From the NCBI GenBank assembly GCA_031553615.1, contig JAVBLJ010000022.1:1-64000 (forward strand): a DNA stretch of 64,000 nt, read 5' to 3'. A model generated the notes under the pieces. It worked only from the letters and a program-made list of their open reading frames with translations, was not told the origin of the DNA and made no database searches. A program made the position numbers and the translations under genes. Source of the stretch: WQXF01 sp031553615 (GTDB taxonomy: Bacteria > Bacillota > Clostridia > Christensenellales > Aristaeellaceae). Each line of letters begins with the position of its first letter. Within the stretch, counting starts at the first letter, position 1. Below, one piece after another: positions 37,052 through 45,794 of the stretch.

Positions 37052-39658
37052 ATGGCCACCTTGAGCCCCATGATGCAGCAATACATGCACATCAAGGAGC
37101 AGCATCCGGATGCGCTGCTTTTCTTTCGCCTGGGTGATTTTTACGAAATGTTCTTCGACGATGCGCTTACCGCCTCGCGCGAGTTGGAGCTGACGCTCAC
37201 CGCACGAGATTGTGGGCTGCCAGAGCGTGCGCCCATGTGCGGCGTGCCGCATCACAGCGTGCAGACCTACCTTTCTCGCCTGCTGGAAAAGGGTTACAAG
37301 GTAGCGATCTGTGAGCAGATGCAGGATCCGGCGGAGACTAAGGGCTTGGTGGAGCGTGCGGTGGTACGCATCGTTACCCCGGGCACGGTGATCGAGCAGA
37401 ACATGCTCGACGAGCGGGCGAACAGCTATTTGCTCGCGCTCTGCCTGGATGGCGAGCGCGCTGGGCTGGCCTTCGCGGATGTATCCACCGGCGAGTTTTA
37501 TGCCTACGAAATCCCCAACGCTGGCGCGGCGCTGGCCGACGAGGTTGCACGCATCGCGCCCAAGGAGACCATCGCCAACGATGCGACGGTGCTTGCGGTG
37601 GGCGCGGGACTCAGCCTGCCGATAAAGGTGGAGGCTTACAGCGCCAAGGCGTTCTCCTTCTCCGCCGCGCGCGATGCGCTGCTGGAGCATTTTGCGCTGC
37701 AAAGCTTGGATGCGTTCGGCATGGCGGAGCTCAAGCTGGCGGTGTGCGCTGCCGGTGCGCTCATGCGCTATCTGGGCGATACCCAGCGCAATGCGCTGCA
37801 GCACATCACCGCCTTGCGCCGCTACCAGAACGAATCCTTCCTGCTGCTCGACCGCACGGCCCGCCGCAATCTGGAATTGACCGAGACGCTGCGTGGCCGG
37901 GGCAAGCAGGGCACGCTGCTGGCCTTACTCGACCAAACCGCCACCGCCATGGGCGGGCGCATGCTCCGCAGCTGGATCGAACAGCCGCTGTGCGATCAAC
38001 GGGCCATCGAGCTGCGGCTGGACGCTGTATCGGCATTGCACGCCGAGCATGTGACCATGCAGACGCTTTACGAGGAGCTGCGCGGCGTGTACGATATCGA
38101 GCGGCTGCTGAGCAAACTTTCCTATCGCACCATTCATGCGCGGGATTGCCTTGCGCTCTGCGCTTCGCTGGAGCGGCTTCCCGGCGTGCTTTCGCTGCTT
38201 TCGGATGTGCATAGCGAAGCGTTGGACGCGCTTTCTTCGCAAATCGATCCGTTGCCCGAGGTTGGGGCGCTGCTTTCGAGGGCGATCCATCCTGATGCGC
38301 CGCTCGCCTTGGCCGAAGGCGGCATCATCCGCGATGGCTTCGATGCTGAGCTGGATGGCCTGCGTGCCGCCTCGGTGGAGGGCAAGCAGTGGATCGCCGA
38401 TTTGGAGGCGCAGGAACGCGACGCAACTGGTATCAAAACGCTACGCATCCACTACAACCGCGTGTTCGGGTACTATTTCGAGGTCACCAAATCGTACTAC
38501 GAGCTGGTGCCGTATCGCTATCAGCGCAAGCAGACCCTGGCCAATTCGGAGCGCTTCACCACCCCCGAGCTGCTGGATCTGGAGCGCAAGATACTGGGCG
38601 CGGAGGACAAAGCGCTGCGCCTGGAGCAGTTGCTTTTTGCCGATGTGCGGCAGCAGCTGGGAGTGCACCTGGTGCGTCTGCAGCGTACCGCCGAGGCCAT
38701 CAAAATGCTGGACGCGTTGCTGGCGCTGGCACTGGCCGCCGCGCGCTATGGATACGTGCGGCCCGAAATCGCGGACGACGGCGTGCTGCGCATCGTCGAG
38801 GGGCGGCACCCGGTGGTGGAGCAAATGCTGCGCGACGCCTCCTTCGTGCCCAACAGCACCGATATGGATTGCGGCGAAAACCGCATGCTCATCGTCACCG
38901 GACCCAACATGGCGGGTAAAAGCACCTACATGCGTCAAGTGGCGCTCATCACGCTTATGGCGCATATCGGCAGCTTTGTGCCAGCCAAGAGCGCGCACAT
39001 CTGCCTGACCGATCGCATCTTCACCCGCGTCGGCGCATCGGACGACCTGGCGGGCGGCCAATCCACCTTCATGGTGGAGATGAACGAGATGGCGAACATA
39101 CTGATCAACGCCACCTCGCGTTCCTTGGTCATCCTCGACGAGATTGGCCGGGGCACCAGCACCTTCGATGGCCTGAGCATCGCCTGGGCGGTGGTGGAGC
39201 ACCTCTGCGATCCGGAGCGGATCGGGGCCAAGACGCTGTTCGCCACCCATTACCACGAGCTGAGCGAACTAGAGGGGCGGTTGCCCGGGGTGGTGAACTT
39301 CCGCGTATCGGTCAAGGAGCATGGCGAGGACATCATCTTCCTGCGCACAATCGTGCGTGGGGGAGCCGACAAGAGCTTCGGCGTGCACGTGGCGCGGCTG
39401 GCGGGCATGCCCAAGCCGGTGCTGCTGCGCGCACAGGAAATCCTGGCACGGCTGGAGGCCGCCGACGTGAACCAAACCTCGATCGGCCAAAATATATTGG
39501 AGAGCAACCGCACCGAGCGGAACGATCAGGTATCGCTGTTCGATTCGCCGGCCACCGAATTGGTGGTGGAGCTAGGCAACCTGGATGTGATGAGCCTGAC
39601 GCCCATGGAAGCAATGAACCTGCTGTTCCAGCTGCGGGAGCGCGCACGGCGCATCTAG
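37052..39658 (+). CDS. mutS: DNA mismatch repair protein MutS
   Basis: MutS recognises base mismatches and small loops. The 868-residue protein has the N-terminal mismatch-binding motif region FFRLGDFYEMFFDDA (the Phe-X-Glu wedge), the connector and lever domains, Walker A GPNMAGKSTYMRQ with Lys623, the DEIGRGTSTFDG Walker B region and a C-terminal helix-turn-helix. GGAGGAA precedes ATG 37052. It is followed 46 bases later by mutL. Confidence 0.97.
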   Translation: MATLSPMMQQYMHIKEQHPDALLFFRLGDFYEMFFDDALTASRELELTLTARDCGLPERAPMCGVPHHSVQTYLSRLLEKGYKVAICEQMQDPAETKGLVERAVVRIVTPGTVIEQNMLDERANSYLLALCLDGERAGLAFADVSTGEFYAYEIPNAGAALADEVARIAPKETIANDATVLAVGAGLSLPIKVEAYSAKAFSFSAARDALLEHFALQSLDAFGMAELKLAVCAAGALMRYLGDTQRNALQHITALRRYQNESFLLLDRTARRNLELTETLRGRGKQGTLLALLDQTATAMGGRMLRSWIEQPLCDQRAIELRLDAVSALHAEHVTMQTLYEELRGVYDIERLLSKLSYRTIHARDCLALCASLERLPGVLSLLSDVHSEALDALSSQIDPLPEVGALLSRAIHPDAPLALAEGGIIRDGFDAELDGLRAASVEGKQWIADLEAQERDATGIKTLRIHYNRVFGYYFEVTKSYYELVPYRYQRKQTLANSERFTTPELLDLERKILGAEDKALRLEQLLFADVRQQLGVHLVRLQRTAEAIKMLDALLALALAAARYGYVRPEIADDGVLRIVEGRHPVVEQMLRDASFVPNSTDMDCGENRMLIVTGPNMAGKSTYMRQVALITLMAHIGSFVPAKSAHICLTDRIFTRVGASDDLAGGQSTFMVEMNEMANILINATSRSLVILDEIGRGTSTFDGLSIAWAVVEHLCDPERIGAKTLFATHYHELSELEGRLPGVVNFRVSVKEHGEDIIFLRTIVRGGADKSFGVHVARLAGMPKPVLLRAQEILARLEAADVNQTSIGQNILESNRTERNDQVSLFDSPATELVVELGNLDVMSLTPMEAMNLLFQLRERARRI

Positions 39659-39704
39659 CGGCAGGCAACGGCGCGGTTATACAGAGGGGAGGAGGAAAGG
39701 GCGA

Positions 39705-41792
39705 GTGGAACGGGAAAAGACTTGGCAGAATAGGCCCATTCAGCGCCTGCCCGAGGAGGTCGTGGGCAAGATAGCCGCCGGGGAAGTGGTGGAAAGCCCC
39801 GCCGCGGCCCTTAAAGAGCTGATTGAGAACAGCGTCGATGCGGGAGCTACCGCCATCACTGTCGAAACCCGGGAGGGCGGCATCGCCTACTTCCGCGTGA
39901 CCGATAATGGCTGCGGCATCCCCTCGGAGGATATACGCATGGCGTTCGAGCGTCACGCGACCAGCAAAATCCGCAGTTCGGACGAGCTTTTTGATGTGCA
40001 TTCGCTGGGCTTTCGCGGGGAGGCACTGGCTTCAATCGCGGCGGTGGCCAAGGTGACGCTCACCACCCGCACCGCGCGGGAGGATCGCGGCGTGAAGGCG
40101 GTGAACATCGGTGGGCTGCTCAAGCCGCCCGAGGATGCGGCCAGTCCCGAAGGCACCACCATCGTGGTGCAGGAGCTTTTCTTCAACACGCCTGCCCGCC
40201 TGAAGTTCCTGAAAAAGCCCAGCGTGGAGGGCTCTCGCGTGGCCGATTTGGTGCTGCGCATGCTGCTCTCCAATCCGGGCGTGTCGTTCCGCCTGATCCA
40301 AAATGAAAAGCAGGTTTACCACAGCCCCGGCGATGGCAAGCTGCGCAGCGCGGTGTTCAGCGTGCTGGGCCGCGAGGTGACCGAACAGCTCCACGCCGTG
40401 GAGTATGCCGAGGGCGGCGTGCGGGTCGAGGGCTTTGTGGGCATCGGCGCGGTGGCACGCGGCAATCGTGCGCAACAGAGCTTTTTCGTCAATGGGCGCT
40501 ACGTGCGCAGTGCGCCGCTGACCCAGGCGCTGGAGATCGGCTGCCGCGAGCGTGTGCTTACCGGGCAGTTCCCGATCTGCGTGTTGCATCTGCATATTCC
40601 GCCCGCTTTGGTGGATGTCAATGTTCACCCCAATAAGCTCGAGGTGCGGTTCAGCGATGAGCCGCTGTTGCAGGGCATATTGGAGCGCGCGGTTCGCGAA
40701 GCGCTGATGCCGAGTTCCAGCATGACGGAGAATGCACTTGCCGCCGCGCCCCGCATCGCTTGGAATGATGCAGCTCCGGCGCGCGAGCCCGGACAGGTGC
40801 AGACCCGGGAGATAGTGCCGCCGCCCGAGCAGGTTCGGCTGGCGATGAACATGCCTGCGCAGCTCGGAGCGCAGCCGGAAGCGAGCGCATCGCTTGCCGG
40901 TGAAGCATCGGCATCGACGAATGCGCAGGCTGATTCTGGCGAGAATCCCACGACGCCGCCCATCCAGGCCGAGGCCGCGCAGGCTTCCGCACAGCCCGAG
41001 CCGCGCTTCGCCGATGTGGTGCAGGATTTCTTTGCCTCGATGCCTGCGCCTGCGGTGCGCGTGCATCAATCGGCTTCGCCCATCAAGCCACCCACCCAGG
41101 TGCTGGGCTTTGGCGCATACCCGGACGATACAAGGCCTGCCCAGTCAGTGGCCCCTTCGAGTGCCGAAGCACCTCGCGCACCCGAGCCTCCGGCCATCGC
41201 GGCGCCGGAGCCCGAGCTTGCGCCGTACCGCGTGCTGGGAGCGGTGTTCCGCACCTACATCCTGATCGAGCAGGGGGAAACGATGCTGCTCATCGATCAG
41301 CATGCGGCGCACGAGCGCCTGCTGTACGAGCGGCTCATGCGTTCGCTGGAAATGGGGCAAGGCTCGCAGGAACTGCTGGTGGCGCAGGTGGTAAGCGTCG
41401 GCCCGGCGGAGCGTGAGCGCCTGCTCGCTTTCGAGGATATCGTGCGCGATGCGGGATATTCCTTCGATTTCTTTGGCGAAGATGCGGTGCGAATCAGCGC
41501 CGTGCCGGTGATATTGGGCGAACCCGAGGTGCGCGCAGGCTTCTTGCAAATGCTGGATAGCCTGGGCGAGCTGCGGTTGCTTTCCACCCGCGAGAAGCGT
41601 CGGGAGGCCATCGTGCAGATGTCCTGCAAGCGCGCGGTCAAGGGCGGCGACGCGCTTGCGCCTGCCGAGATCGAAGCGCTTCTGCGCGAGATGCAGCGTA
41701 GCGAAGCACCGCCCACCTGCCCCCACGGCCGACCGCTGGTGGTGGTGCTAACCAAGCAGGAGCTGGAGAAGCGCTTCAAGCGCATCGTTTAG
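39705..41792 (+). CDS. mutL: DNA mismatch repair protein MutL, endonuclease type
   Basis: MutL couples MutS to strand removal. The 695-residue protein has the GHKL ATPase half (IAAGEVVESPAAALKELIENS, DNGCGIP, FRGEALASIAAV), a long Ala/Pro/Glu-rich linker (about 345-500) and a C-terminal domain with the metal-binding endonuclease motif DQHAAHERLLYE starting at Asp531. That motif fits organisms lacking MutH. The C-terminal zinc-site PTCPHGRP is also present. The start is GTG 39705, with GGAGGAAAGG upstream. Confidence 0.95.
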   Translation: MEREKTWQNRPIQRLPEEVVGKIAAGEVVESPAAALKELIENSVDAGATAITVETREGGIAYFRVTDNGCGIPSEDIRMAFERHATSKIRSSDELFDVHSLGFRGEALASIAAVAKVTLTTRTAREDRGVKAVNIGGLLKPPEDAASPEGTTIVVQELFFNTPARLKFLKKPSVEGSRVADLVLRMLLSNPGVSFRLIQNEKQVYHSPGDGKLRSAVFSVLGREVTEQLHAVEYAEGGVRVEGFVGIGAVARGNRAQQSFFVNGRYVRSAPLTQALEIGCRERVLTGQFPICVLHLHIPPALVDVNVHPNKLEVRFSDEPLLQGILERAVREALMPSSSMTENALAAAPRIAWNDAAPAREPGQVQTREIVPPPEQVRLAMNMPAQLGAQPEASASLAGEASASTNAQADSGENPTTPPIQAEAAQASAQPEPRFADVVQDFFASMPAPAVRVHQSASPIKPPTQVLGFGAYPDDTRPAQSVAPSSAEAPRAPEPPAIAAPEPELAPYRVLGAVFRTYILIEQGETMLLIDQHAAHERLLYERLMRSLEMGQGSQELLVAQVVSVGPAERERLLAFEDIVRDAGYSFDFFGEDAVRISAVPVILGEPEVRAGFLQMLDSLGELRLLSTREKRREAIVQMSCKRAVKGGDALAPAEIEALLREMQRSEAPPTCPHGRPLVVVLTKQELEKRFKRIV

Positions 41793-41831
41793 TCAATCGT
41801 GTAGTCATTTGTGCAAGGGGGACGTGATGGG

Positions 41832-42812
41832 ATGCAATCGACGCGGCCGTCCGCGCTGATCGCGGTCGTAGGCCCCACCGCTTCGGGCAAGACCGACGCG
41901 GCAGTGGCGCTTTGCCGCGCGCTGGGCGCGGAGGCGGTTTCCATGGATTCCATGCAGATTTACCGGAGCATGGATATTGGCACCGCCAAGCCTTCCCCGG
42001 AGGAATGCGCGGGCGTTCCGCATCACTTGCTGGGCATCGCGGATCCGGGCGTGCCCTTTTCCGTAGCGGATTACCGCGAGCGGGCCGATGCTACCATCGC
42101 CGATATACGCGCCCGGGGCAAGCTGCCGGTGCTGGTGGGTGGCACGGGGCTGTATTTGAACGCAGTCACGCTGGAAATGAACTTTGCCACTGTCGCGGCG
42201 GACGAGGCGGTGCGCGGTCGCCTGGAGGAAGAGGCGCGCGGTGAGGGCGGCAAGGAGCGGCTTCATGCGCGCTTGGCGCAGGTCGATCCTGAAAGCGCGA
42301 AGCGGCTGCATGTGAACGATGTGCGCCGCGTAGTGCGTGCACTGGAAATCTACCAGCTTACAGGGAAGCCAATGGCCGATCACGCGGCCAATTTTCGTGC
42401 CCAGCTGCGGGAGCCGCTGCTGATTGCCGTGGGCATTACCCTGGAGCGTTCCAAGCTCTATGAGCGCATTGATGCCCGCGTAAGCGCGATGATCGAGGCC
42501 GGATGGCTCGATGAAGTGGCGCGCCTGCGCGACGGGGGCGTGCCCGAGGAGGGTCAGGCGATGCAGGCCATCGGCTACCGGGAGCTGCTTTCGGTGGTGC
42601 GCGGCGAAACCATCCTGAAAAACGCGGTGCCCGCCATCCAACAGGCGACGCGCCAATATGCGAAGAGACAGCTCACCTGGTTTCGGCACGATCCGCGCGT
42701 CCACTGGTTTGATCGTGCGGAGTATCCGGAGCCCGGCGCGTTTGACCAGGCCCTGTTGGCCTACGTGCGGCTGCATATCGCAGCGCAAACCCCATCAACG
42801 ACGGAGGATTGA
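41832..42812 (+). CDS. miaA: tRNA dimethylallyltransferase
   Basis: MiaA transfers dimethylallyl to A37 of tRNAs that read UNN codons, making the substrate for MiaB. The 326-residue protein has the P-loop GPTASGKT with Lys20, the MDSMQIYRSMDIGTAKP motif, VGGTGLYLNAV, and the late QAIGYRELL and TRQYAKRQLTWFR motifs. ATG 41832 was preferred over GTG 41811 because GGGGGA sits 9 bases before it. It lies 39 bases after mutL in the same operon. There is no hfq gene after it, although hfq is the usual neighbour. Confidence 0.96.
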   Translation: MQSTRPSALIAVVGPTASGKTDAAVALCRALGAEAVSMDSMQIYRSMDIGTAKPSPEECAGVPHHLLGIADPGVPFSVADYRERADATIADIRARGKLPVLVGGTGLYLNAVTLEMNFATVAADEAVRGRLEEEARGEGGKERLHARLAQVDPESAKRLHVNDVRRVVRALEIYQLTGKPMADHAANFRAQLREPLLIAVGITLERSKLYERIDARVSAMIEAGWLDEVARLRDGGVPEEGQAMQAIGYRELLSVVRGETILKNAVPAIQQATRQYAKRQLTWFRHDPRVHWFDRAEYPEPGAFDQALLAYVRLHIAAQTPSTTED

Positions 42813-42815
42813 CGC

Positions 42816-44096
42816 ATGATGACAGGTTCGATGCCGAGTGACTCGATGCAGGAGCTGATGGCGCAAGCGGAGCTGCGGTGCGCCGTCGGGTTCGCCGCGC
42901 TGGATGCCATCGAGGCGGACAACACCGCCCGGGTGCTTGCCGCTTTTCAGAAATACCGCGTGGCAGCGCAGCATTTTGCGGGAACCACCGGCTACGGCTA
43001 CAGCGACATCGGGCGGGATACGCTGGAACAGGTATTTGCCGAAGTGTTTGGCGCGGAGGACGCGCTGGTGCGCCCGCAGATCACATCCGGCACCCATGCG
43101 CTTGCGGTCTGCTTGTTTGGCCTGCTGCTGCCAGGGGAGCGGCTGCTCTGTGCTTCCGGAAAGCCCTACGATACCCTCGATGAGGTCATCGGCATCGCGG
43201 GCGACGCCCATGGTTCGCTGCGCGCCCTGGGTGTGGGGTACGATGAGGTGCCCCTACGCGCCGACGATACGCTGGATATTCCCGCTGTGCTGGCGGCGCT
43301 TCGTCCTGAAACGCGGGTGGTGCAAATTCAGCGCTCGCGCGGGTATGCATGGCGCGCGGCCCTTTCGCTGGGAAGCATCGGCCGGCTTGCCGAGGCAGTG
43401 CACATCGCGCGCCCCGACGTTGTGGTGATGGTAGACAATTGCTACGGCGAGTTCGTCGAGCGAAGTGAGCCCACCATGGCGGGTGTGGATGTGGCCGTGG
43501 GTTCCCTCATCAAAAATCCGGGGGGCGGCATCGCGCCGACCGGCGGTTATCTGGTCGGAAAGCATGGGGTGATTGAGCGCATCGCGGAGCGCTTGACTTC
43601 GCCGGGGATCGGTAGGGAAGTAGGCTCCTACACGCCGGGCTACCAGGCCTTCTACCAAGGGCTGTTCCTGGCCCCGCACGTGGTGATGCAGGCGGTAAAG
43701 ACCGCGATCCTGACCGCCAGCGTGTTTGATCTGCTGGGTTATAAGGTGCAACCGGCGTTCGATGCGCCGCGCGGCGACATCATTCAGGCCATCGAGCTGG
43801 GCTCGGCTGAACGGCTCATCGCATTTTGTCGGGGTGTGCAAGCCGCCTCCCCTGTGGATAGCTTTGCCGTGCCGGAACCGTGGGATATGCCCGGCTACCA
43901 GCATCAGGTCATCATGGCTGCGGGCACGTTCGTTTCGGGCGCTTCCATTGAGCTGAGCGCCGATGCGCCGCTGAGGCCGCCGTTCATCGGCTACCTGCAG
44001 GGCGGGCTGACGTTGGCGCACGGCAGAATTGCGCTGCATACCGTGCTGAAGGAGCTCGCGGGCGCAGGGTTGCTTACCTGCGATAAGCAGGGGTAA
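42816..44096 (+). CDS. YnbB-type PLP-dependent enzyme (methionine gamma-lyase-like, aluminium resistance family)
   Basis: The 426-residue protein is a fold-type I PLP enzyme of the YnbB/'aluminium resistance' family, with the cofactor lysine Lys233 in GSLIKNPGGGIAPTGGY and the aspartate of VMVDNCYGEFVE. The family resembles cystathionine/methionine gamma-lyases, but its substrate is not established. It starts 3 bases after miaA stops, with GGAGGA before ATG 42816 (ATG 42819 is also possible), and it ends the operon before a terminator. The same miaA-ynbB neighbourhood is known from Bacillota. Confidence 0.85.
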   Translation: MMTGSMPSDSMQELMAQAELRCAVGFAALDAIEADNTARVLAAFQKYRVAAQHFAGTTGYGYSDIGRDTLEQVFAEVFGAEDALVRPQITSGTHALAVCLFGLLLPGERLLCASGKPYDTLDEVIGIAGDAHGSLRALGVGYDEVPLRADDTLDIPAVLAALRPETRVVQIQRSRGYAWRAALSLGSIGRLAEAVHIARPDVVVMVDNCYGEFVERSEPTMAGVDVAVGSLIKNPGGGIAPTGGYLVGKHGVIERIAERLTSPGIGREVGSYTPGYQAFYQGLFLAPHVVMQAVKTAILTASVFDLLGYKVQPAFDAPRGDIIQAIELGSAERLIAFCRGVQAASPVDSFAVPEPWDMPGYQHQVIMAAGTFVSGASIELSADAPLRPPFIGYLQGGLTLAHGRIALHTVLKELAGAGLLTCDKQG

Positions 44097-44175
44097 AACG
44101 TACACAAATCGTAGAATTTTATGCACTTGAACACGCTGAATTCGAAACAATTGAGCTGTAGATATGACGAAAATG

Positions 44176-44207
44176 GACGGGATCATGCATGATTCCTGTC
44201 TTTTTTT
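44176..44207 (+). terminator. Terminator of the mutS-mutL-miaA-ynbB operon
   Basis: A 12-bp stem with one G-T pair and one bulge, centred on the TGCA loop, is followed by seven T residues (44201-44207). Confidence 0.75.
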
Positions 44208-44264
44208 GTGCGAAAAAAGAAATGGGCGCGCCATGAAATAAAACAGACCGCGAGTTCGTCGATA

Positions 44265-44375
44265 TGGTATACTGCGGAGAGCAGACCGTCCGACGGATTG
44301 TTTTGATAAATGCAGCAGCGGAGCAGACTGGGGGGACGGTCGCCGCTCGCTCGCGCAAATAGACCGACGGTCTGC
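44265..44375 (+). ncRNA. Possible small RNA with its own promoter (tentative)
   Basis: TGG-TATACT (44265-44273) is an extended -10 with no good -35. Just after it GCAGACCGTC (44281-44290) is exactly complementary to GACGGTCTGC (44366-44375), so a transcript would close into a folded element of about 95 bases. No coding frame with a ribosome binding site is present. It lies between two terminators, so it is not simply leader or tail of a neighbour. The identity is unknown. Confidence 0.25.
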
Positions 44376-44387
44376 GGCGCGCATAAG

Positions 44388-44412
44388 AAAAGCGCCCCGA
44401 CGGGGCGCAAAA
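44388..44412 (-). terminator. lexA terminator
   Basis: GCGCCCCG and CGGGGCGC form a perfect stem; on the minus strand it is followed by TTTTCTT, 30-50 bases after the lexA stop. Confidence 0.8.
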
Positions 44413-44438
44413 CGGAATGCTGTACGCGCTTGGAAGCG

Positions 44439-45047
44439 CTACATTCGGCGGAAGAGCGAAACCACCTTGCCCAGCACTGTCACATCGGCGGAGTAGATGG
44501 GGTTCATGGTATCGTTCTCGGGTTGAAGGCGGAAGCGGCCATCCTCCTTGTAGAAGCGCTTGACGGTGGCTTCGTCCTCGATCATTGCCACCACGATCTC
44601 GCCGTTGTTGGCATTGGGCTGCTTGCGCACCACCACAAAATCACCGCTAAGGATGCCGGCATTGATCATGCTCTCACCGCGCACCGCCAGTATGAAGTGC
44701 TCGCCTTCGCCCAGGAAATCGACGGGCAACAGCATTTGATCCTCGATGTTTTCCTGCGCCAGTATGGGGCCGCCTGCGGCCACCCGCCCCACGATGGGCA
44801 CGGACAGCACCTCGCCGTGCGAGAAGTTAGGGTCGCCCAGCACTTCCATGGCGCGCGGCTTCATAGGATCACGGTTGAGCAGCCCCTTCTTTTGCAGTCT
44901 GGTCAAGTGGCCGTGAACCGTGGAAGTGGATTTCAGGCCCACCGCGTCGCAAATTTCGCGCACCGAAGGGGGATAGCCCTTGCTGGTAATCTCGCTCTTA
45001 ATGTAATCGAGTATCTTTGCTTGATTGTCTCCGCGCGGTCTCTTCAT
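44439..45047 (-). CDS. lexA: SOS repressor LexA
   Basis: LexA represses DNA-damage genes and self-cleaves when stimulated by RecA filaments. The 202-residue protein has the winged helix N-terminus (PPSVREICDAVGLKSTSTVHGHL), the Ala91-Gly92 cleavage site in VAAGGP, and the protease dyad Ser126 (GESM) and Lys163 (TVKRFY). ATG 45047 was chosen over GTG 45059 because GAGGTG lies about 10 bases in front. Its promoter (45102-45130) and the divergent promoter at 45170 share a region holding two LexA-box-like sites, so it is probably autoregulated. Confidence 0.96.
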   Translation of the reverse strand: MKRPRGDNQAKILDYIKSEITSKGYPPSVREICDAVGLKSTSTVHGHLTRLQKKGLLNRDPMKPRAMEVLGDPNFSHGEVLSVPIVGRVAAGGPILAQENIEDQMLLPVDFLGEGEHFILAVRGESMINAGILSGDFVVVRKQPNANNGEIVVAMIEDEATVKRFYKEDGRFRLQPENDTMNPIYSADVTVLGKVVSLFRRM

Positions 45048-45101
45048 AAATTTTCGCACCTCACACCTGCACTATTTTCAACCCACGCATTGCTTGTGGA
45101 T

Positions 45102-45130
45102 AGTATAGCACAGCAAATGCGAACACACAA
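45102..45130 (-). promoter_or_regulatory. lexA promoter
   Basis: Read on the minus strand: TTGTGT (45130-45125), a 17-base spacer and TATACT (45107-45102). Confidence 0.7.
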
Positions 45131-45137
45131 GCAAAAT

Positions 45138-45151
45138 CAAACATTTGTTCG
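45138..45151. promoter_or_regulatory. LexA box 1 between the divergent promoters
   Basis: CAAAC-ATTT-GTTCG differs from the Gram-positive consensus CGAAC-N4-GTTCG by one base. It lies just upstream of the lexA -35. Confidence 0.7.
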
Positions 45152-45169
45152 TCTTTTTGCAAAAACCAC

Positions 45170-45198
45170 TTGACAGGGAACTGATGTTCGCATATAAT
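45170..45198 (+). promoter_or_regulatory. SOS promoter of the small membrane protein gene
   Basis: TTGACA (45170-45175), 17 bases and TATAAT (45193-45198): perfect consensus at both hexamers, with a LexA box filling the spacer. A strong promoter held off by LexA is the expected behaviour. Confidence 0.85.
45177..45190. promoter_or_regulatory. LexA box 2 in the promoter spacer
   Basis: GGAAC-TGAT-GTTCG matches CGAAC-N4-GTTCG except for the first base. Confidence 0.8.
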
Positions 45199-45290
45199 GT
45201 GATTGTTCAGTCAAGCATCTAAGTGCAAGCATGCTGAAAAACGCAAGCGAGTTCAGAACGCGAGCGTATAGACAAAGGGAGGCGATCCTC

Positions 45291-45554
45291 GTGACGCATA
45301 CTTTCCGAATCCGCCCTCTGGTCCCCCGGAAGCAAAGCTATTCTTTCCCCAAATCGCGGGCAGGTGCGCGTCCTGCGCTGATTGCCGCAACCTCCGGCAT
45401 ACTGGTGATCGTCGTGCTCTTGGCCTGGATTGTCATCCAGATTTGCGGGAGCACCAACGTAATACGCTCCGTTGCGGGCGAGCTGCCGCGCAACACCATG
45501 GACATGCACGGAACCTACGGCAATGTGCACGTTTTACCCCCGGCACGGGGATAG
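45291..45554 (+). CDS. SOS-controlled small single-pass membrane protein
   Basis: The 87-residue product has a basic N-terminal tail (1-28, rich in Arg and Lys), one hydrophobic helix (about 29-52, ALIAATSGILVIVVLLAWIV) and a short outer tail of 35 residues. By charge the N-terminus stays in the cytoplasm. It is divergent from lexA behind a LexA-boxed consensus promoter, the same position and topology as the cell-division inhibitor YneA of Bacillus, but it lacks the LysM domain of YneA. A damage-induced division inhibitor is therefore an attractive but unproven role. GTG 45291 was chosen because AAAGGGAGG ends 8 bases before it; ATG 45231 has no ribosome binding site. Confidence 0.65.
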   Translation: MTHTFRIRPLVPRKQSYSFPKSRAGARPALIAATSGILVIVVLLAWIVIQICGSTNVIRSVAGELPRNTMDMHGTYGNVHVLPPARG

Positions 45555-45630
45555 CCGCCGGTGTTTCGCGCTGCACCCAAAAGCACAGAGCGTGCCGGTT
45601 GCGGCCGGGCCACATTCCTTCTTTTCCCCA

Positions 45631-45750
45631 ATGTCCATTGCAATGAAAATTGCGGTGGGCTTTTGTTTTGCTCTTGATTTGCTTCTGTTTATAGTTGTTT
45701 GCTTCTGTATTATCGTTGTTCTGCTTGCCATACTCGACCCATGCTGCTAG
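45631..45750 (+). CDS. Hydrophobic 39-residue open frame (tentative)
   Basis: This short frame encodes MSIAMKIAVGFCFALDLLL and continues hydrophobic with five cysteines in all. It lies between the SOS small protein and the MoxR gene. It has no convincing ribosome binding site, and T-rich DNA easily yields hydrophobic frames, so it may be chance. If translated it would be a membrane micropeptide, possibly on the SOS transcript. Confidence 0.2.
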   Translation: MSIAMKIAVGFCFALDLLLFIVVCFCIIVVLLAILDPCC

Positions 45751-45753
45751 TAT
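45725..45753 (+). promoter_or_regulatory. Promoter of the MoxR cluster
   Basis: TTGCCA, a 17-base spacer and TAGTAT; an overlapping TATAGT starts three bases later. The start codon is about 40 bases downstream. Confidence 0.5.
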
Positions 45754-45794
45754 AGTATAACAAACGGGTGCTTTGCCCGGCAGTGGAGGCAACT

